Source: Perognathus longimembris pacificus (taxonomy: Eukaryota > Chordata > Mammalia > Rodentia > Heteromyidae). Taken from it: a stretch of DNA of 64,000 nt. The notes beneath the pieces are model-generated. The model was not told the DNA's origin and made no database searches. It saw nothing but the letters and a program-made list of their open reading frames with translations. Positions within the stretch are counted from its first letter, which is position 1, and the number at the start of each line of letters is the position of its first letter. The stretch is taken from positions 31,393,983 to 31,457,982 of the forward strand of contig NC_063174.1 of assembly GCF_023159225.1 (NCBI RefSeq). Reading direction: 5' to 3'. Below are positions 11,598 to 23,629 of the stretch, piece after piece. The position numbers were made by a program, and so were the translations under genes.

Positions 11598-11805
11598 GGA
11601 CTTGCATTCTTGCTTACTTCTTTTACTGAAGACTAGGACTCTGCCACTTGAGCCTCACATCCGCCTTCAGCTTTCTTCTGGTTATTTGGAGATAAGAGTT
11701 TCACAGATTTTCTGCCTAGGCTGGCTTTGCACCATGTTCCTTAGATCTCAGTCTCCTGAAGAGATAGGATTACATGAGTGCACCATGGGTATCTGCTTAA
11801 TTCTC
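11598..11805 (-). mobile_element. B1-ID composite SINE inside L1-C
   Basis: Reverse SINE with 'gactctgccacttgagcc', 'tggttatttggagataagag', 'cctaggctggctttgcacca' and 'gaggattacatgagtgcacc'-like sequence. L1 sequence resumes after it (ggataaatacc-type anchor at about 11806). Confidence 0.75.
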
Positions 11806-11950
11806 TTGTGATAGATTTTTAGGGGTGGAATTACTAACCAAATAAAAATTGTATTTATGAAACTATTGACATGTATTCTTGAACATATTTTTCAAAATGC
11901 TTAGAATGTAGTATCTGAAAGTATTCATATAATTACACCCCCCCAGGAAC
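11806..11950 (-). mobile_element. Continuation of L1-C
   Basis: 'ttgtgatagatttttagggg' and 'tggaattactaacc' align in position with the ORF2 segment of L1-A at about 3528-3580. The right boundary is uncertain. Confidence 0.5.
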
Positions 11951-12177
11951 TCTATTTCTCTTATCTTTCTAAGAAAGTAACAAGTTTCACTATTACAGCA
12001 TTATTAGAATACATACACATGAGCCGTATGTGGGAGACTGTGTTTGTCCTTCTGTCTGTTATTTGTTCTAGGAGAGCAGATCTGCTGCTGTCTGCTAGAC
12101 CCAAGTGTTCTGGGACTTTCTTGTTCTGTATTAGTCATTTTTGCTCTTTATCTACATGGACACCATTAAGAGTGATG

Positions 12178-12410
12178 ATGTTGCCAGTGGTTCACACGTG
12201 TAATCCTGACTACTCAAGAGGCTGAGATCTGAGCATGGAGATTTGAAACCAGCCTAGACAAGAAAGTCCTTGAGACTATTATCTCCAATTAGCCAGCCAA
12301 CAGCTGGATGTGGAGCTATGGTTCAAGTGTAAAGTGCCAGCCTTGAGCAACAAAACCAAGGTACAGCTCATAGGCCCTGAGTTCCGGCCCCAGTATTCCC
12401 CGCCCCCCTC
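12178..12410 (+). mobile_element. B1-ID composite SINE
   Basis: Runs from 'gatgttgccagtggttcaca' to 'cctgagttccggccccagta'. A long purine repeat follows. It forms an inverted pair with the reverse SINE at 12630. Confidence 0.85.
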
Positions 12411-12432
12411 CCCAACACATACAGAAAAATGA

Positions 12433-12603
12433 TGGAAGGAAGGAAGGAAGGAAGGGAGGGAGTGAGGGAGGGAGGGAGGGAGGGAGGGAGGGAGGGAGGG
12501 AGGGAGGAAGGAAGGAAGGAAGGAAGGATGGAAGGAAGGAAGGAAGGAAGGAAGGAAGGAAGAAAGGAAGGGAGGAAGGAAAGAAAGGTGGAAAGAAGAA
12601 AGG
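12433..12603 (+). repeat. (GGAA)n / (GGGA)n purine tract
   Basis: About 170 bp of GGAA and GGGA units on the plus strand, almost free of pyrimidines. It grows from the tail of the upstream SINE. The long frames on both strands here are repeat artefacts. Confidence 0.95.
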
Positions 12604-12629
12604 GTGGAACATTTCTTTTTTTCTTCTTC

Positions 12630-12843
12630 TGGTCAGTTATGGGCTTGAACTCAGGGCCTGGGCTCTGTACCTGAGCTTTTCCCCCTCAAGGTTAGTGCTC
12701 TACAACTTGAGACACAGTGCTTCTGGTTTTCTGGTGGTTAATTGGAGATAAGTCTCATTGCCTGGGCTGGCTTTGAATTTTGATCCTCAAATCTCAGCCT
12801 CCTGAGTAACTATGATTACAGGCATGAGCCACCAGCACTCAGC
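12630..12843 (-). mobile_element. B1-ID composite SINE
   Basis: Reverse copy with 'cttgaactcagggcctgggc', 'ggtggttaattggagataag' and 'tacaggcatgagccaccagc'. Orientation is opposite to the SINE at 12178. Confidence 0.88.
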
Positions 12844-13904
12844 CATTCTTTTCTTTTGAAAAAGGAAAGCATACATGATCCCTTCCTAGTGTCTGTGTGA
12901 GTGAGGGGCTACTGGCAGCACACACTATGTGACAGGTAACAGCTCAGCATCCTACTGCTGGCCTTTGTGTGTGTCCTTCCTTCTCGTGGGGTCCCTCTCC
13001 TTCCCTCCTCTCCTGAACCTCATTTCACATGTGCAGGAAATTTCTCCAGGGAACTCTTTTTGGAGACTGTTAAATCTTCGTGGCATGCTGAGCCTCATCT
13101 AAAAATCTGTACATTTTCAGTTGTTGGGGTGAGAAGCACACTCCAATGAGGAAAAGTTCGATTTCAAGTGACATAGAGGTTCTGGAAAGATTTCTAGTTT
13201 TCTGTAAATTGGGGCTCCCATAATTTTGTGGCCACTCATTTTTCTGCTTTGATGCCAGCTACTTCCCTGTTGTCCTGCTGCCCAGTATATTGTTCTGCAA
13301 GGCATGTTAGCCTCATGCTAACTGGCTGGAGTGTATAGCATATGATTTTAAGTGAGAGTAGATATTGCCATTCTAGGGAGTCAGTGAGATTAAAATAGAA
13401 CAAACCACTGGGCAAGTTTTCAAAGAGCCATAGGGAGAAGCCAGCTTGCCCTGAAAAAGAAGAAGTATACTGTTTAGAGGGGACAAGGGTGACAGGACTG
13501 CAGCACATACAGCCTAACTACACTGAAGTTATCCATGTCCTGAAACCAGATATGAAGGGGTACTCAACCTTGAATATGGCTCATCTCTGCTGTAACTCCA
13601 GGAGGCTTTGCTTTAAAACTGCTTTGACACAACTGTGTGGGTGTGTATGTGTGTAATGAGTATGTGTATACATAACTGTATATATGTGTATATACAGATG
13701 TGTATTTTCCCATTGATGACAGACATTGAATTCTTTTCCTATGTTATCATTTTGGCTACAACTGAAAGCTCAGAGTTACTGTAATATATGGACTTAAGAA
13801 TTCTGGCATATTACCATTTTTGCTTCTATTAGAAAAAAAATAACTCAGTCATAACACTGACACATTTATGGTACAAAACCAGGGAATTAGGAAGATAACC
13901 ACCT
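12844..13904. other. No gene recognised
   Basis: Unrecognised DNA. A TG/TA-rich stretch lies at about 13636-13705. The two overlapping minus-strand frames at 13117-13508 (62 and 90 codons) have no recognisable content. Confidence 0.45.
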
Positions 13905-14205
13905 CTTTTGGGTGGTATTAGGGTTTGATCTCATGACCTTACATTGGCTAGGCAAGCACTCTACAGCGGAGCCACATTTTTTGCATTGGTTGGTTGAGAT
14001 AGGGTCTCATTTCCTGCCTGGCAGTGTGCTTTGACTGTGATCCATCTATTGAAAGCTTTTCATTACAGCTAGGGTGACAGGTGTATACCATATGTCCATT
14101 TTCTTTCCTCTGGGATGGAGTTTCATGGACTTTTCAGCCTGTGCTGGCCTGGAACTGTGGTCTTCCCATATTCAGTACTCTTAGTAACAAGGATTACAGT
14201 TGTAC
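13905..14205 (-). mobile_element. Old SINE-like sequences, tandem
   Basis: Two diverged reverse SINE-like blocks. The first has 'gggtttgatctcatgacctt' and 'gagatagggtctcatttcct'. The second has 'tttcatggacttttcagcct' and 'acaaggattacagttgtaca'. Family assignment is uncertain. Confidence 0.45.
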
Positions 14206-14236
14206 ACCCCTGGTGTCTTGCTTAAAAAATCACTTT

Positions 14237-14478
14237 TATGCCAGATGCTGGTGGATCGTGCCTGTAATTCTAGCTACTCAGGAAGGCTTAGGTCTGAAGA
14301 TCATGGTTTGAAGCCATCCAATGCAGGAAAGTCCATGAAACTCTTCTCTACAAATAAACTACTTCAAAAAAAAAATAGCCAGAAGTGGAGTTGTAGCTCA
14401 AGTGGTAGGGCACTAGCCATGAGCAAAAGAAGATCAGTGCCCAGGCCTCGAGTTCAAACCCCAAGACCAGCATATACA
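14237..14478 (+). mobile_element. B1-ID composite SINE
   Basis: Starts 'gccagatgctggtggatcgt', has an internal A10 run between the halves, and ends 'agttcaaaccccaagaccag' with a short CA tail. Confidence 0.88.
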
Positions 14479-14492
14479 CACACACAAAATCA

Positions 14493-15401
14493 CTTTTAAG
14501 CTATCACTTCATGATAAATTCTGTCTGCATTTTGATAATAGATTCTTTCTCTTTCCCCTCCTCCCCACCAAAAAGTAGAATGTCAGGGATGGACTTATTT
14601 ATGAATCCCAATTTTACACACAATACTCACATGTGAAAATAATTATGAACATTGTGAAAATGTTTTAAAGTTATTCAACACTCCTATAATACTTTTGGTG
14701 ATTGTACACTTTTGGTGATTGTTCCACAATTTACTTAACAAATCCTTTATTATTAGTTATTATTATTCTTTCAGTTCTTTTACTATAACAAAAATTCCTC
14801 TAATCAAAATGTATAGATCTTTTTATGCATGTAGTAATTAGTTTTGAATACATAATTTCACAAATTTCAGGATTTACAGTTCTGTAATGTCTGTAATGGT
14901 ATGAGATGATTTGCTAGTCCTAGTTTTGGATTAGGTTTCTTCACATATATCACTCAACTTTTAAGTACTAGATGGCACACAGCTTAAATGTGACCTCAAA
15001 TGACAAGACCCTTCATGTTACTCCAGATAGCTCCCTGCTGGGCTGCCATTCCAGCATTCTGTGGTCATTTTTGGCTGACGTGGTGTAGGAAAAGCCATTG
15101 TCCTCCAGATGGCAGTGTTTCATCAGGTTAAATGCCTGCTCTGCCAAGGCAGAATGGGTAATAGTTTTCACAATCTCAAACAGAAGAGACACACTGGAAA
15201 AGTGACTATTCATGTAAGGTTTGTCTATAAATCTTTATTTATTTAAGGCTAAGACACAACAGACCCTATGCTGGCAGTGAGGGCATACACCTAAGGAGAG
15301 GGAGCAGTATTACAAGGATACAGGAAGGGTGCATAGTCTGCAGCTTGAGAAGATGGAAATAAATTCTCAGCCACTAAATTCTGGCCTTCCTCCCCAACCC
15401 T
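14493..15401. other. No gene recognised
   Basis: AT-rich unrecognised DNA. A small local duplication repeats 'acttttggtgattgt' at about 14692-14722. The 66-codon minus frame at 15013 is not supported by any domain. Confidence 0.45.
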
Positions 15402-15650
15402 TTTTTTTCTTGGGGTTTAAACTCAGGACATGGGTGCTGTCCCTGAGATTTTTGTTTTTCTCTTTTGCTCAAGGCTAGCACTTTATTACTTGAGCCACAG
15501 TTCCACTTCTGGATTTTTTGTTTTTGGTAGTTAATTAGAAATAAGAGTTTTGTGGGCTTTCCTGCCCTGGCTGATTTTGAACCATGATCCTTAAAACTTA
15601 GCCTCCTAAGTAGCTGGGGTTACAGGTGTGAGCCACTGGCACCTGGCAGG
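15402..15650 (-). mobile_element. B1-ID composite SINE
   Basis: Reverse copy from 'tttttcttggggtttaaact' to 'gtgagccactggcacctggc', including the linker 'ggtagttaattagaaataag'. Confidence 0.88.
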
Positions 15651-15963
15651 TTCTAGTCTTAATCCTCCCATGAATGCATTGAGCCTCTATCTCTCAGGTC
15701 AACCTGGCAGTGGAATAGCTCAATTTCTCTCCTTGTCTCCAACTATGACTCTCCACCAGTTTTCTGTCTCTCAGTTCTACCAGATCTGTAGGTGCAGAAA
15801 TTTGTACTTCTTTTGAGGATTGCTGATGAGCTCTACAAAACCCATACCGTTTGTCTCTTTGTAGCAGCCTGCCTCCTGCTTAAACAGCACAAAGCTTGAA
15901 CTGGGACATGACCACTCTTCACGACAACTCAAAACTTCCTTATAGCATTAAAAAAGTAGTTCA
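15651..15963. other. No gene recognised
   Basis: Unrecognised spacer between two SINEs. Only a 62-codon frame is present. Confidence 0.45.
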
Positions 15964-16207
15964 AAGCTGGATACTGGTGGCTCAGGCCTGTAATCTTAGC
16001 TACTTAGGAAGCTGAGATCTGAGGATTACAGTTTGAAGCCAGCCCAGGTAGGAAAGTCTGTGAAGCTCACTTATCTCTAGTTAAACATAAAAAAAAACAC
16101 CCAAAACCGAAGTGGATCTGTGACTCAAGTAGTAACATACTAGCCTTGAGCAAAAGAGCTCAGGGATAGCATGCAGGTCTTGAATTGAAGCTGCAAGGTG
16201 TGGGGGA
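15964..16207 (+). mobile_element. B1-ID composite SINE
   Basis: Starts 'aaagctggatactggtggct', has a central A9 run, and ends near 'tgaattgaagctgcaaggtg'. Confidence 0.87.
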
Positions 16208-16245
16208 AGCTTGAAGTGGGAGAAGTAGGTAAGAATTTTTTCAGT

Positions 16246-16300
16246 CTTTTGGGATGATCATTCCCCTTTGGGATGATCATTCCCTCCCTCCCCCCCCCCC
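16246..16300. repeat. Local duplication followed by C tract
   Basis: 'tttgggatgatcattccc' occurs twice in tandem (about 16248-16284) and is followed by a pure C run at about 16290-16300. Confidence 0.8.
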
Positions 16301-19246
16301 CAAATTCAAAGTGATTGTTCACCTGAAAATTTCTGGGCATCTTTCAAAACTCAACTATCTTGCCCTTGGGCACAGATTCTCTTTGTCAAGAAATAGTAGC
16401 TTCTATCTTCATGCTTCCAAGCTCATTCAAGATGAATGCTAATTATCCTTCCCACAGACAGGACAGACAAAATTTCTACTCTTCATCATTCAATAGTAAA
16501 GGAAATGTTATTTAATTACTAACCATAGTTTTGAAAAACATCGTGGAGGACAAGTATGGGTATTGAAAATTCTTGTAATGTGTAAAGCAATATATAGTTT
16601 TAGAAGCCAAGGAAGATTACATGTTAGGAAGGAAGAGGGTGAAGGAGAAGAGAAGAATGCGAAGCAGCCCACAGGGCAGGAGGATGTGGAGAAGAGCGTG
16701 CGTGAGGGAGAGAGGGGACACAAGGATGGCTAATGCTCCCTAGAGAGGAGCATAGTATCAGGCTGAAGAGGACACCCACAGACTTCAGGCCATGCTAGGG
16801 TCTGTGAACTTATCTAAGAGAACCTTGGAAGCTATGTGGAAATGTCAAGTAAGAAAGTGATGGGATAAATGTGACTTAGGAATTGCTGGCAGGTTTGTAG
16901 TGCATGGTTTGGTGCATGTCTGCTGTCCAAGTTGTTGGCAGTCTTTCAGGCATGTCATTTTGGTAATCTGGAGTGAAGGAGATGGGTTCAAGAGAGGTTT
17001 AATAGGTGGAAGGTCATGAATGAGTAACCACATGTGTAGGGAGGAAGTGATCAAGGATAGCATCCACATATCTGACATCAGCAAGTAGATGATGTTATTA
17101 ATTGGAAGGGGAGGAGATACAGGTACAAGTTCACTAGGCCATTGTGGACAGTAGCATCAAGAAATAACAAAGTAACTGTGAAATACTTAGCTCTGCAAGC
17201 CAGAAGAATGGCAGATGGGACAATGGTTTTGAGAGTGTAATGCCAAAACCAACACACCCAGTTGGGAACTCATTAGAAATGAGAATTCTTGGGTTCCGTT
17301 GGAGACTTGGTGATGAAAGGATTCTGGAAGTGGAGTCCATTGTGTTTTAGCAAGCGCTTTGGATAATTCTGCTTCAAGAACAAAGAATGAAAGATGGTGG
17401 TAGCTGAGAGAGAGTGTGAAGTGGGATATTTGAACATTTCAGGTAATTTTAATGTATAAGGATAAAAAGGGCACAAGTCGCATATACACAGTGCAGTTAG
17501 AGTCCAAACAGGATTGCTGGGTTCTGTAAATGGAAAACAAGAAGGAAAGATAGCCATTTCCTGTGGCAGAGCTCTTCACTGCATGTAGCCATACCAACCC
17601 TGGCCTGTTTTCCACAGGGTATGGGTGACTTCAGCCTGTCCGATCTCCACTGAGTCTGATCATTTTGGCTGGTGCTCTTTTGAGCCTTCTCACCTAAAAA
17701 GTAAATTGCTATGCCACCCAGAAATATGGTAAGAGGAGGATCTTTTCTTTTCCTCCAAGGATAGCTCTTAATTCATTTAAATTAATCATGATAGTTTAAT
17801 TAGTTTAAGCAAATCATAATCATTCTCTTGGCTGATGATTGGATCAATACCTGAGCATTGGCTTATCAAAGTAACTTTCACTGAAGAAGGGTGGGCAAAC
17901 TGAACAATCACAATTAGGATGAAGGGAGAGGGTTTTGTTCAATAGGTTGGGTGAACAGTTTTCATCTTACACTGCTTGAGAAAAGGAGAGCAGGAAGCCG
18001 TGAAGACTGCTTTCAGTCTTTTTCCAACAGTGGATGGCTAATCTTAGGGCACATCTGCACACAAAGGAGGGGGAAGCATGTGAGAACTGCAGAGGAAAGG
18101 GCTCAGAGTCTGGTGGGATTCCTTCTGGGCTCTTCCTGACTGAATTTCTTGTTGTGATTATTTTGGACGACTTGGCTCAGAGGGTCTGTTTCTTCGAGTT
18201 GAAAGCCTCCCATTCTAGGCAGGTGTCATTGTCTCCTCAGTATACAGATGAAGAAGGCACAGATATTTGAATCTGCATTTGCTTGGTTTCTAAGTCCATC
18301 TTCTAGGCAAATATATGCTTTAATCTTGAATCCTGAGTTTCTCTCCACTCCTCCCTTGCCCTGCCTTCCCTTCTCTTTTCCTCTCAGAAGACCTCTTTCT
18401 CAGGAGTCGACTTTGTTTCTCCATGGAAATAAACTCATCTGAATTTATCAGGGACACAATGGTTAAGGAGTTTAACACAGAAGCCTTTTAAAGTTATGGG
18501 CAGGCAGGATCAAAGGGTAACAAGGTAAATGTAACTCTTTCTCTAGCCACAAGTTCTTCCACTGACAATTGCAGTCAACCTATAAGCAGACCATGAGGGA
18601 ACCTGGCTCACAAATATTACAATTGCTTTGTTGTCTCACCCCATCTCCTCAAGGTCTCCCATTATAAGCCAGGGGGAAAGAAGGCTTAGATGATACAATT
18701 CACAGAGTGGGAAGAGGAGTAAAGATACCTGGGAGAATAAGTGGAAGATTCCCCACATGAAGAACCACTCACCTGCCATTTCCTAGACGTTCTCAATGTT
18801 GTAAGTTTGTTAGCCTGGAGAATGGACTCTGAAGGAGAGATAAGCTTGCAGGATATTCAATGCCAAGTGACCTGGAAATTGGAATAGGAAGTTGGTTTGG
18901 GCAGGAAGAGAAGAAAGATGGAATAGCATCTCAGTAGAACACTGGATCAAGAGTTCTCCAGAATTCATGTCTAGGCGTTTTATATCCTTATGTCACTGGA
19001 TGTAGAATCTGAGTATTCAGAAATGTCATCAGTCTCTAATATTTCCCTTCTTCATGTACATAATTGCCTGGGTCCCTTTGGGAAGAGACTGGAACTATCA
19101 TTTCAGTTATACTTCTTGAGGCATTGCTGGATGTGTCCTCCTGTAGACCTGGCTTCTATGTCCACAAGTGGGTTTTGTTCTGAAACTTGGCTCAAGTCTA
19201 GAAATTGAGAAAGGGACTGTGACTTTGCATTGGAAGACAGCCTTAT
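16301..19246. other. No gene recognised
   Basis: About 2.9 kb of mixed unrecognised DNA. The 71-94-codon frames on the minus strand (16508-17557) are unrelated in frame and lack domains. A segment at 17760-17880 (aagcaaatcataatcattct, then ctgatgattggatcaatacc) looks like a fragment of an ancient mammalian LTR or DNA element, but I cannot name it. A weak MIR-like word (cagatgaagaaggcacag) lies near 18246. Confidence 0.4.
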
Positions 19247-19327
19247 CCCTCCCTCCCTCCCTCCCTCCTTCCCTCCCTCCCTCCTCCTCACCTCCTTCCA
19301 TCCTTTCCTTCTTTCCTCCCTCCCTTC
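19247..19327. repeat. (CCTC)n pyrimidine tract
   Basis: About 80 bp of CCCT/CCTT units on the plus strand. Confidence 0.93.
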
Positions 19328-19334
19328 CATTAGT

Positions 19335-19785
19335 TTTTGTTATGGGTTATGGGTTATGGGTTATTAGTTATGGGTTTGAACTCAGGGCCTTGCACTTCCT
19401 AGACTTGCAGTACCATCAAGCCACATCTTTTTAGAATATGGTTTCCTGACCTGCCTGGCACTCATCTGAGCTGTGACATACCTATTTCAATTCTTCCCAG
19501 CTTTGCTGGGATCACAGATGTATACTCCTGAGCCTAGCTTCTATCCATAAAGACATAATCTTGGTCTTTCAGACTTTCCTGCCTGGATGGCCTCAAACTC
19601 TGATCCACCCAGTCTCACCTCCTATGTAGCTTGGCATGCCAGGAGTATACTGTGCTCAGCTACGGGGTTGAGAAGGGATCTTTTGAATTTTTCTGTCAGG
19701 CTGGCCTTGAACCACAATCCTCGAATTCCTAACCTGCCAAGCAGCTTGGATTACAGGTATGAGCCACTAGCACTTTTCCATTGGA
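19335..19785 (-). mobile_element. Cluster of old reverse SINE fragments
   Basis: A short TTATGGG repeat leads into 'gggtttgaactcagggcctt' (ID-like part), then 'gctgggatcacagatgtata', 'cctggatggcctcaaactct', and 'ggctggccttgaaccacaat' ending 'acaggtatgagccactagca'. These are at least two diverged B1-like monomers in the same orientation. Confidence 0.6.
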
Positions 19786-20800
19786 TTCACCTCAATAATA
19801 CTACTTGATTGCCATATTGATAGTCCATCTAGTCCAGATTCAGTGAAGTTGGGCTCTATTAACCATCTCCATAGATGCCTCCCTCTTCTTACCATTCCTG
19901 TTGCCACTCATTGCAATACTTTAATCCACCTAGCTTCTCCTGGTTAAGTACTGCCACAAGGCTTCATTGTTTTGAGGCTCTTAAGTGCTTCTGGCTATGA
20001 GTGAGCTTGTTCCGGCATCTTCTACCCTCTTCTTCCCTGGTGTAGATAGCAAAGCTACTACTAGGCTTCTTACTAATGCTGTGGTCCTTTTCACCAGACC
20101 GCTTTTGGCAAATGGTAAAGCCTCTAACCCTTTTATGAAGCAATGTGTTCTGGTGGATTTCTAAGCCTGACATAGCAGATTTACTTTGACATACCCCATC
20201 TCTAAGTCTTGGATTCTTTTCGCCACTCTTATAGTAAGTCTTATATTTTTATCTCAATGTGTGTGGGGGAGGGCTTATGCACCTAGAGGCTATCCCAGCC
20301 ACATGTTTGTATAATTCCCATGGGTCCTTACCAGAGAGTTAAATGTTATGTCTTGGTGCATAGCATTCATATTCAATTTTTTATTCATATTTATCTTACT
20401 GACCTTACTCTAGGACACACAGAATCTGATCTTATTTATACTTTCCTAGGTATGAGTTTACTATACTATTTATTTGGGATAAAGTCCATTCCCCTTATGC
20501 ATTTTCTCAACCGAGTTATACTGTAACGTAATCCTATGCATTGGCCAAGGGGCCAGGAAGAATTGAGAGGGAAAATTCTGAAGGTGTGGGTGTATTCTGC
20601 ATGCAGGAGATCTCTGCATGATCTGTAAAGAGAAGAAGAAAATAACAGCCCTAAACTGTGAGGACCAGGATGATTCTAAATGCTTGGAGTTTGCAGAGAT
20701 CCACTGATTTGAGTTTGCCATGACCCAGAAGTCAGAATCTTGTGATTTTCTAATCAGAGCCCTGAGAGTTGTTTTGGGTTTTCTTGGTTGAGAGGTTTGA
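19786..20800. other. No gene recognised
   Basis: Unrecognised DNA. The 117-codon minus frame at 20470-20823 ends in the TG repeat and has no recognisable domain. Confidence 0.45.
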
Positions 20801-21028
20801 GGTGTGTGTGTGTGTGTGTTCAAGCCCCAGTATTGGGGCTTGAACTCAGGGTCTGGGTGCTGTCCCTAGTGGTCTACCACTTTGAGCCACAGCTCCATTT
20901 CCAGCTTTAAGTGGTTAATTAGATATAAGAATCTCATGGCCTGGCCGTTTCTTCCTGAGCTGGCTTTACTGCAATCCTCAAATCTCAGCATCCTAAGTAG
21001 CTAGGAGTATGAGCCACTGGCACCTGGC
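20801..21028 (-). mobile_element. (TG)n plus B1-ID composite SINE
   Basis: A short TG repeat (20801-20819) is followed by a reverse SINE from 'ggggcttgaactcagggtct' to 'gagccactggcacctggc'. The TG run is the complement of the CA-rich tail typical of this SINE type. Confidence 0.87.
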
Positions 21029-21719
21029 AAGAGAGTTTTAATCTGTTATGAAACTTGATTGCTTCTATGTGGGGCTCACAGTTTTCTTGCTTTCCTGTTG
21101 AAGAAATAAGAATCTCTCTCCCTTTCCCAAAGAATTCTGCCTTTTATATTTAGCTTTTAATTGTGAGTATATTCATCTCAGTTTTGGGGGATTTTTTTTC
21201 TAGCACATCAACAGATGGAAGTAGCCACACAGATCCTTATGGGTGCTTATTTCTTCAGTTTTTCCTCAAAACCCATACGTTCTTCTCCACTAAAATGGCT
21301 TTAGCGCTGACCATGTTACCTGTAGCTGGATGTGGGTCCCGCCTTCTCCCATGGCGACAGGGCTATTACTGTCTGCATGTGGGCAGGTGATTCAGTTTGA
21401 AATTCCCATCAGGGCATTTGTTTTCTCACCCTCAGTAGCAGCCATTGCAGACTGAGCTCCTGGGGAAGCTGAGTGTAAGGTAGAGAAAGGCATGCAGAGG
21501 GCTTACAGGTAAAGATTTTTGGCATAGCTATTGGGAATTGATTCTTATGGACAAAAGGAAGCAGAACAGGAAGGTAAGATGCAATAGAGGGCTACAAAGG
21601 CCTCGGCTGATGCCTCTGGGAGCTCTGAAGCCCATAGGTCTTTCACCTTGTGTTGTTCTGAGGAGACTGGGCCTTTACAGCTGTACCTATGTTGATTAGT
21701 CTTTGGTAGAAGATGCCCT
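21029..21719. other. No gene recognised
   Basis: Unrecognised DNA. The 75-codon frame at 21163 has no recognisable domain. Confidence 0.45.
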
Positions 21720-21932
21720 GCTGTTTACTGGTGGCTCACACCTGTAACCTAGCTACTCAGGAGGCTGAGATCTGAGGATTGTGTTTCAAACTCCAACTGG
21801 GCAGAAAAATCTCTGTGAGATTCTTAGCTCCAATTAACCACTCAAAAACTGGGAATGGAGCTGTGGCTCAAGTGGTAGAACACTAGCTTTGAGACAAAAA
21901 AAGCACCCAGTTCAAGGGCTACAACTGACACA
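21720..21932 (+). mobile_element. B1-ID composite SINE, target of L1-B
   Basis: Runs from 'tgtttactggtggctcacac' to 'gttcaagggctacaactgac' with an A/G-rich tail (acaaaagaagaaagaaagaa). L1-B begins in or right after this tail. Confidence 0.85.
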
Positions 21933-21957
21933 AAAGAAGAAAGAAAGAAAAGGAAAG

Positions 21958-23629
21958 GACTTTCAGGAAGACAGGAGAGCAGCAGCAGAGCCCTAGCTAA
22001 GCTCCCTCTGACATCCCAGTTTTACCACTCCAAAGAAACTTTTACTCCTAGAAAGACAGCCCAAGTAAGTTATAACAGTAGAGGGATTCTGGCCACAAAG
22101 GAAAAATCGACTTTGCTGGCCTGAAAACATAGATTTGAGCTCTGGGTGGCATCCCACCACCACGCCAGCACCAGAACAGTGCCCATCACTCCACACACCT
22201 TAAGCACAGAGCGGCGACCAAGAAGAAATCCTCCAGATGGCTGAAGACAGATGCGGATCGCAGGCTGAGCACTGATGGGCCAAAATCGCAGAAAAAGCAT
22301 GAGTAACCCATGAGAGACATTCTCACTCACACCCACAGAGCAGCATCTGGAAGGTAGCCCTTCCCCCAACACCAGAGCGAAGCGCCGTCTTTGACTCTGG
22401 CATAGACCAGGCCAGAGCAGACTGGAACTAAAGCTGGCCAGAGGAAAGTGAGGACAAAGGGGCCATCTTTGAAAGGACAAGAGTGACTGAATGGTAAGAG
22501 CCAGCTCCACCCAGGAGAAGGACCCTCCGACCACGTGAAAGGATCTCTACCCAGCAATGGCTCACAGACTCAGGTAAACTCAACCAGAGGTGCCCTGCCC
22601 TGCCCTGTCCCACCTGTGCTGCAGCTACCAACTCCCCAGCAGCCAGAATTTCCAAAATCAAAGCGAAAGCAGCAAGCAGCTACTGGCAACATGGAACAAA
22701 CAGACGGGGGAGTAAATGGTTCCTGAGACAGATAAATGGCCCCATTACAGAGGACACCCAATTCCTACCAGCAAACCTAGCTGAATTCCACAGGCAGCTT
22801 CCCCCAGGAGAAGGTCCCCCTCCCAGGAAGGATGAACCTCCCCTGGGGCAAGCAGCTCTCAGCCAGGTAAAACAGGCCCCAGGCAACCTGCCCTGCTAAG
22901 TCTGCAAGATAGTCAGAGGCAGGTGTTAAAGGCAGCAGCCCCAGAGCAGACAGGAGGAGCCACTGTTCCTGAGACTGTTCAGCATCCCCTAAATACAGAG
23001 GACACCCAAGTCCTACCTGCAAGGTGTGCGAACAACAGAGCCCCAGGATTTAACTAATATGGGAGGAGGGGCAAAGCAGATCCACCCCCTGCAAACTGAA
23101 AGCAAACCAAACCAGCCAAGCAGTAGGAAAGTAGACCATAGACCATTGCAAGGAAACCAGAGACTGGAAAGAGCCCACCCAAACAAGGAAGACTCCATGT
23201 GTTAAACATTTTTTAAACTTTTTTAATTTTTCATTTTTGAGTTGTCATTTGTTTTTGGTTTTTGTGTTTGTTTGTTTGTTTGTTTTTCTTTGGTTATGTA
23301 TATTTTTGTTTTGTGTGTTTGTTTTCCTGTATTTTCTCTTTGTTTCTCATTTTACATTTTCTTTCTTTAAAATTACTTTCCTTTCACTAATACCTTTACT
23401 CTTTTCTGTTGACTCTCCATTGTCTACCATTTTAACCTTGTTCTTTTTACCAATTATACTCTGCTCCACCTTTCCTCTTCGCTGTCACTAAACAAAAATC
23501 ATCATCCCCCATTCATTTTACTCCATTCTCTTCACTACTCCTAACTTAACCTCCTAAATTTACTTCTAGGACCTCTAGACTCCATTGATCTCTGGTTATT
23601 GTCAGACTAGATAGAGGGTATCCTTGTTC
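21958..23629 (+). mobile_element. LINE-1 (L1-B), part 1: 5' UTR
   Basis: The first 1.67 kb of a forward L1. It aligns with the 5' UTR of L1-A read in reverse (for example 'cagagccctagctaagctcc' here against 'cagcgccctagctgagctcc' there). It contains the CpG-bearing promoter segment, an internal near-duplication (see findings), and the T-rich block at 23205-23345. The T-rich block is followed by sequence homologous to the L1-A segment just upstream of ORF1. The element is cut at 23629 by ERV1. The exact 5' end is uncertain by about 15 bp because the flanking SINE tail is also purine-rich. Confidence 0.92.

Noticed and set aside
11320..11607. 95-codon minus frame with alternating Ile-Tyr
   Set aside because: Old L1 ORF2 with an (AT)n microsatellite, not a gene.
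12316..12674. Long frames on both strands (98 and 81 codons)
   Set aside because: They translate the GGAA/GGGA repeat and adjacent SINE sequence; composition alone explains them.
16508..17557. Series of 68-94-codon minus frames
   Set aside because: Different phases, no splice signals that join them convincingly, and no domain content.
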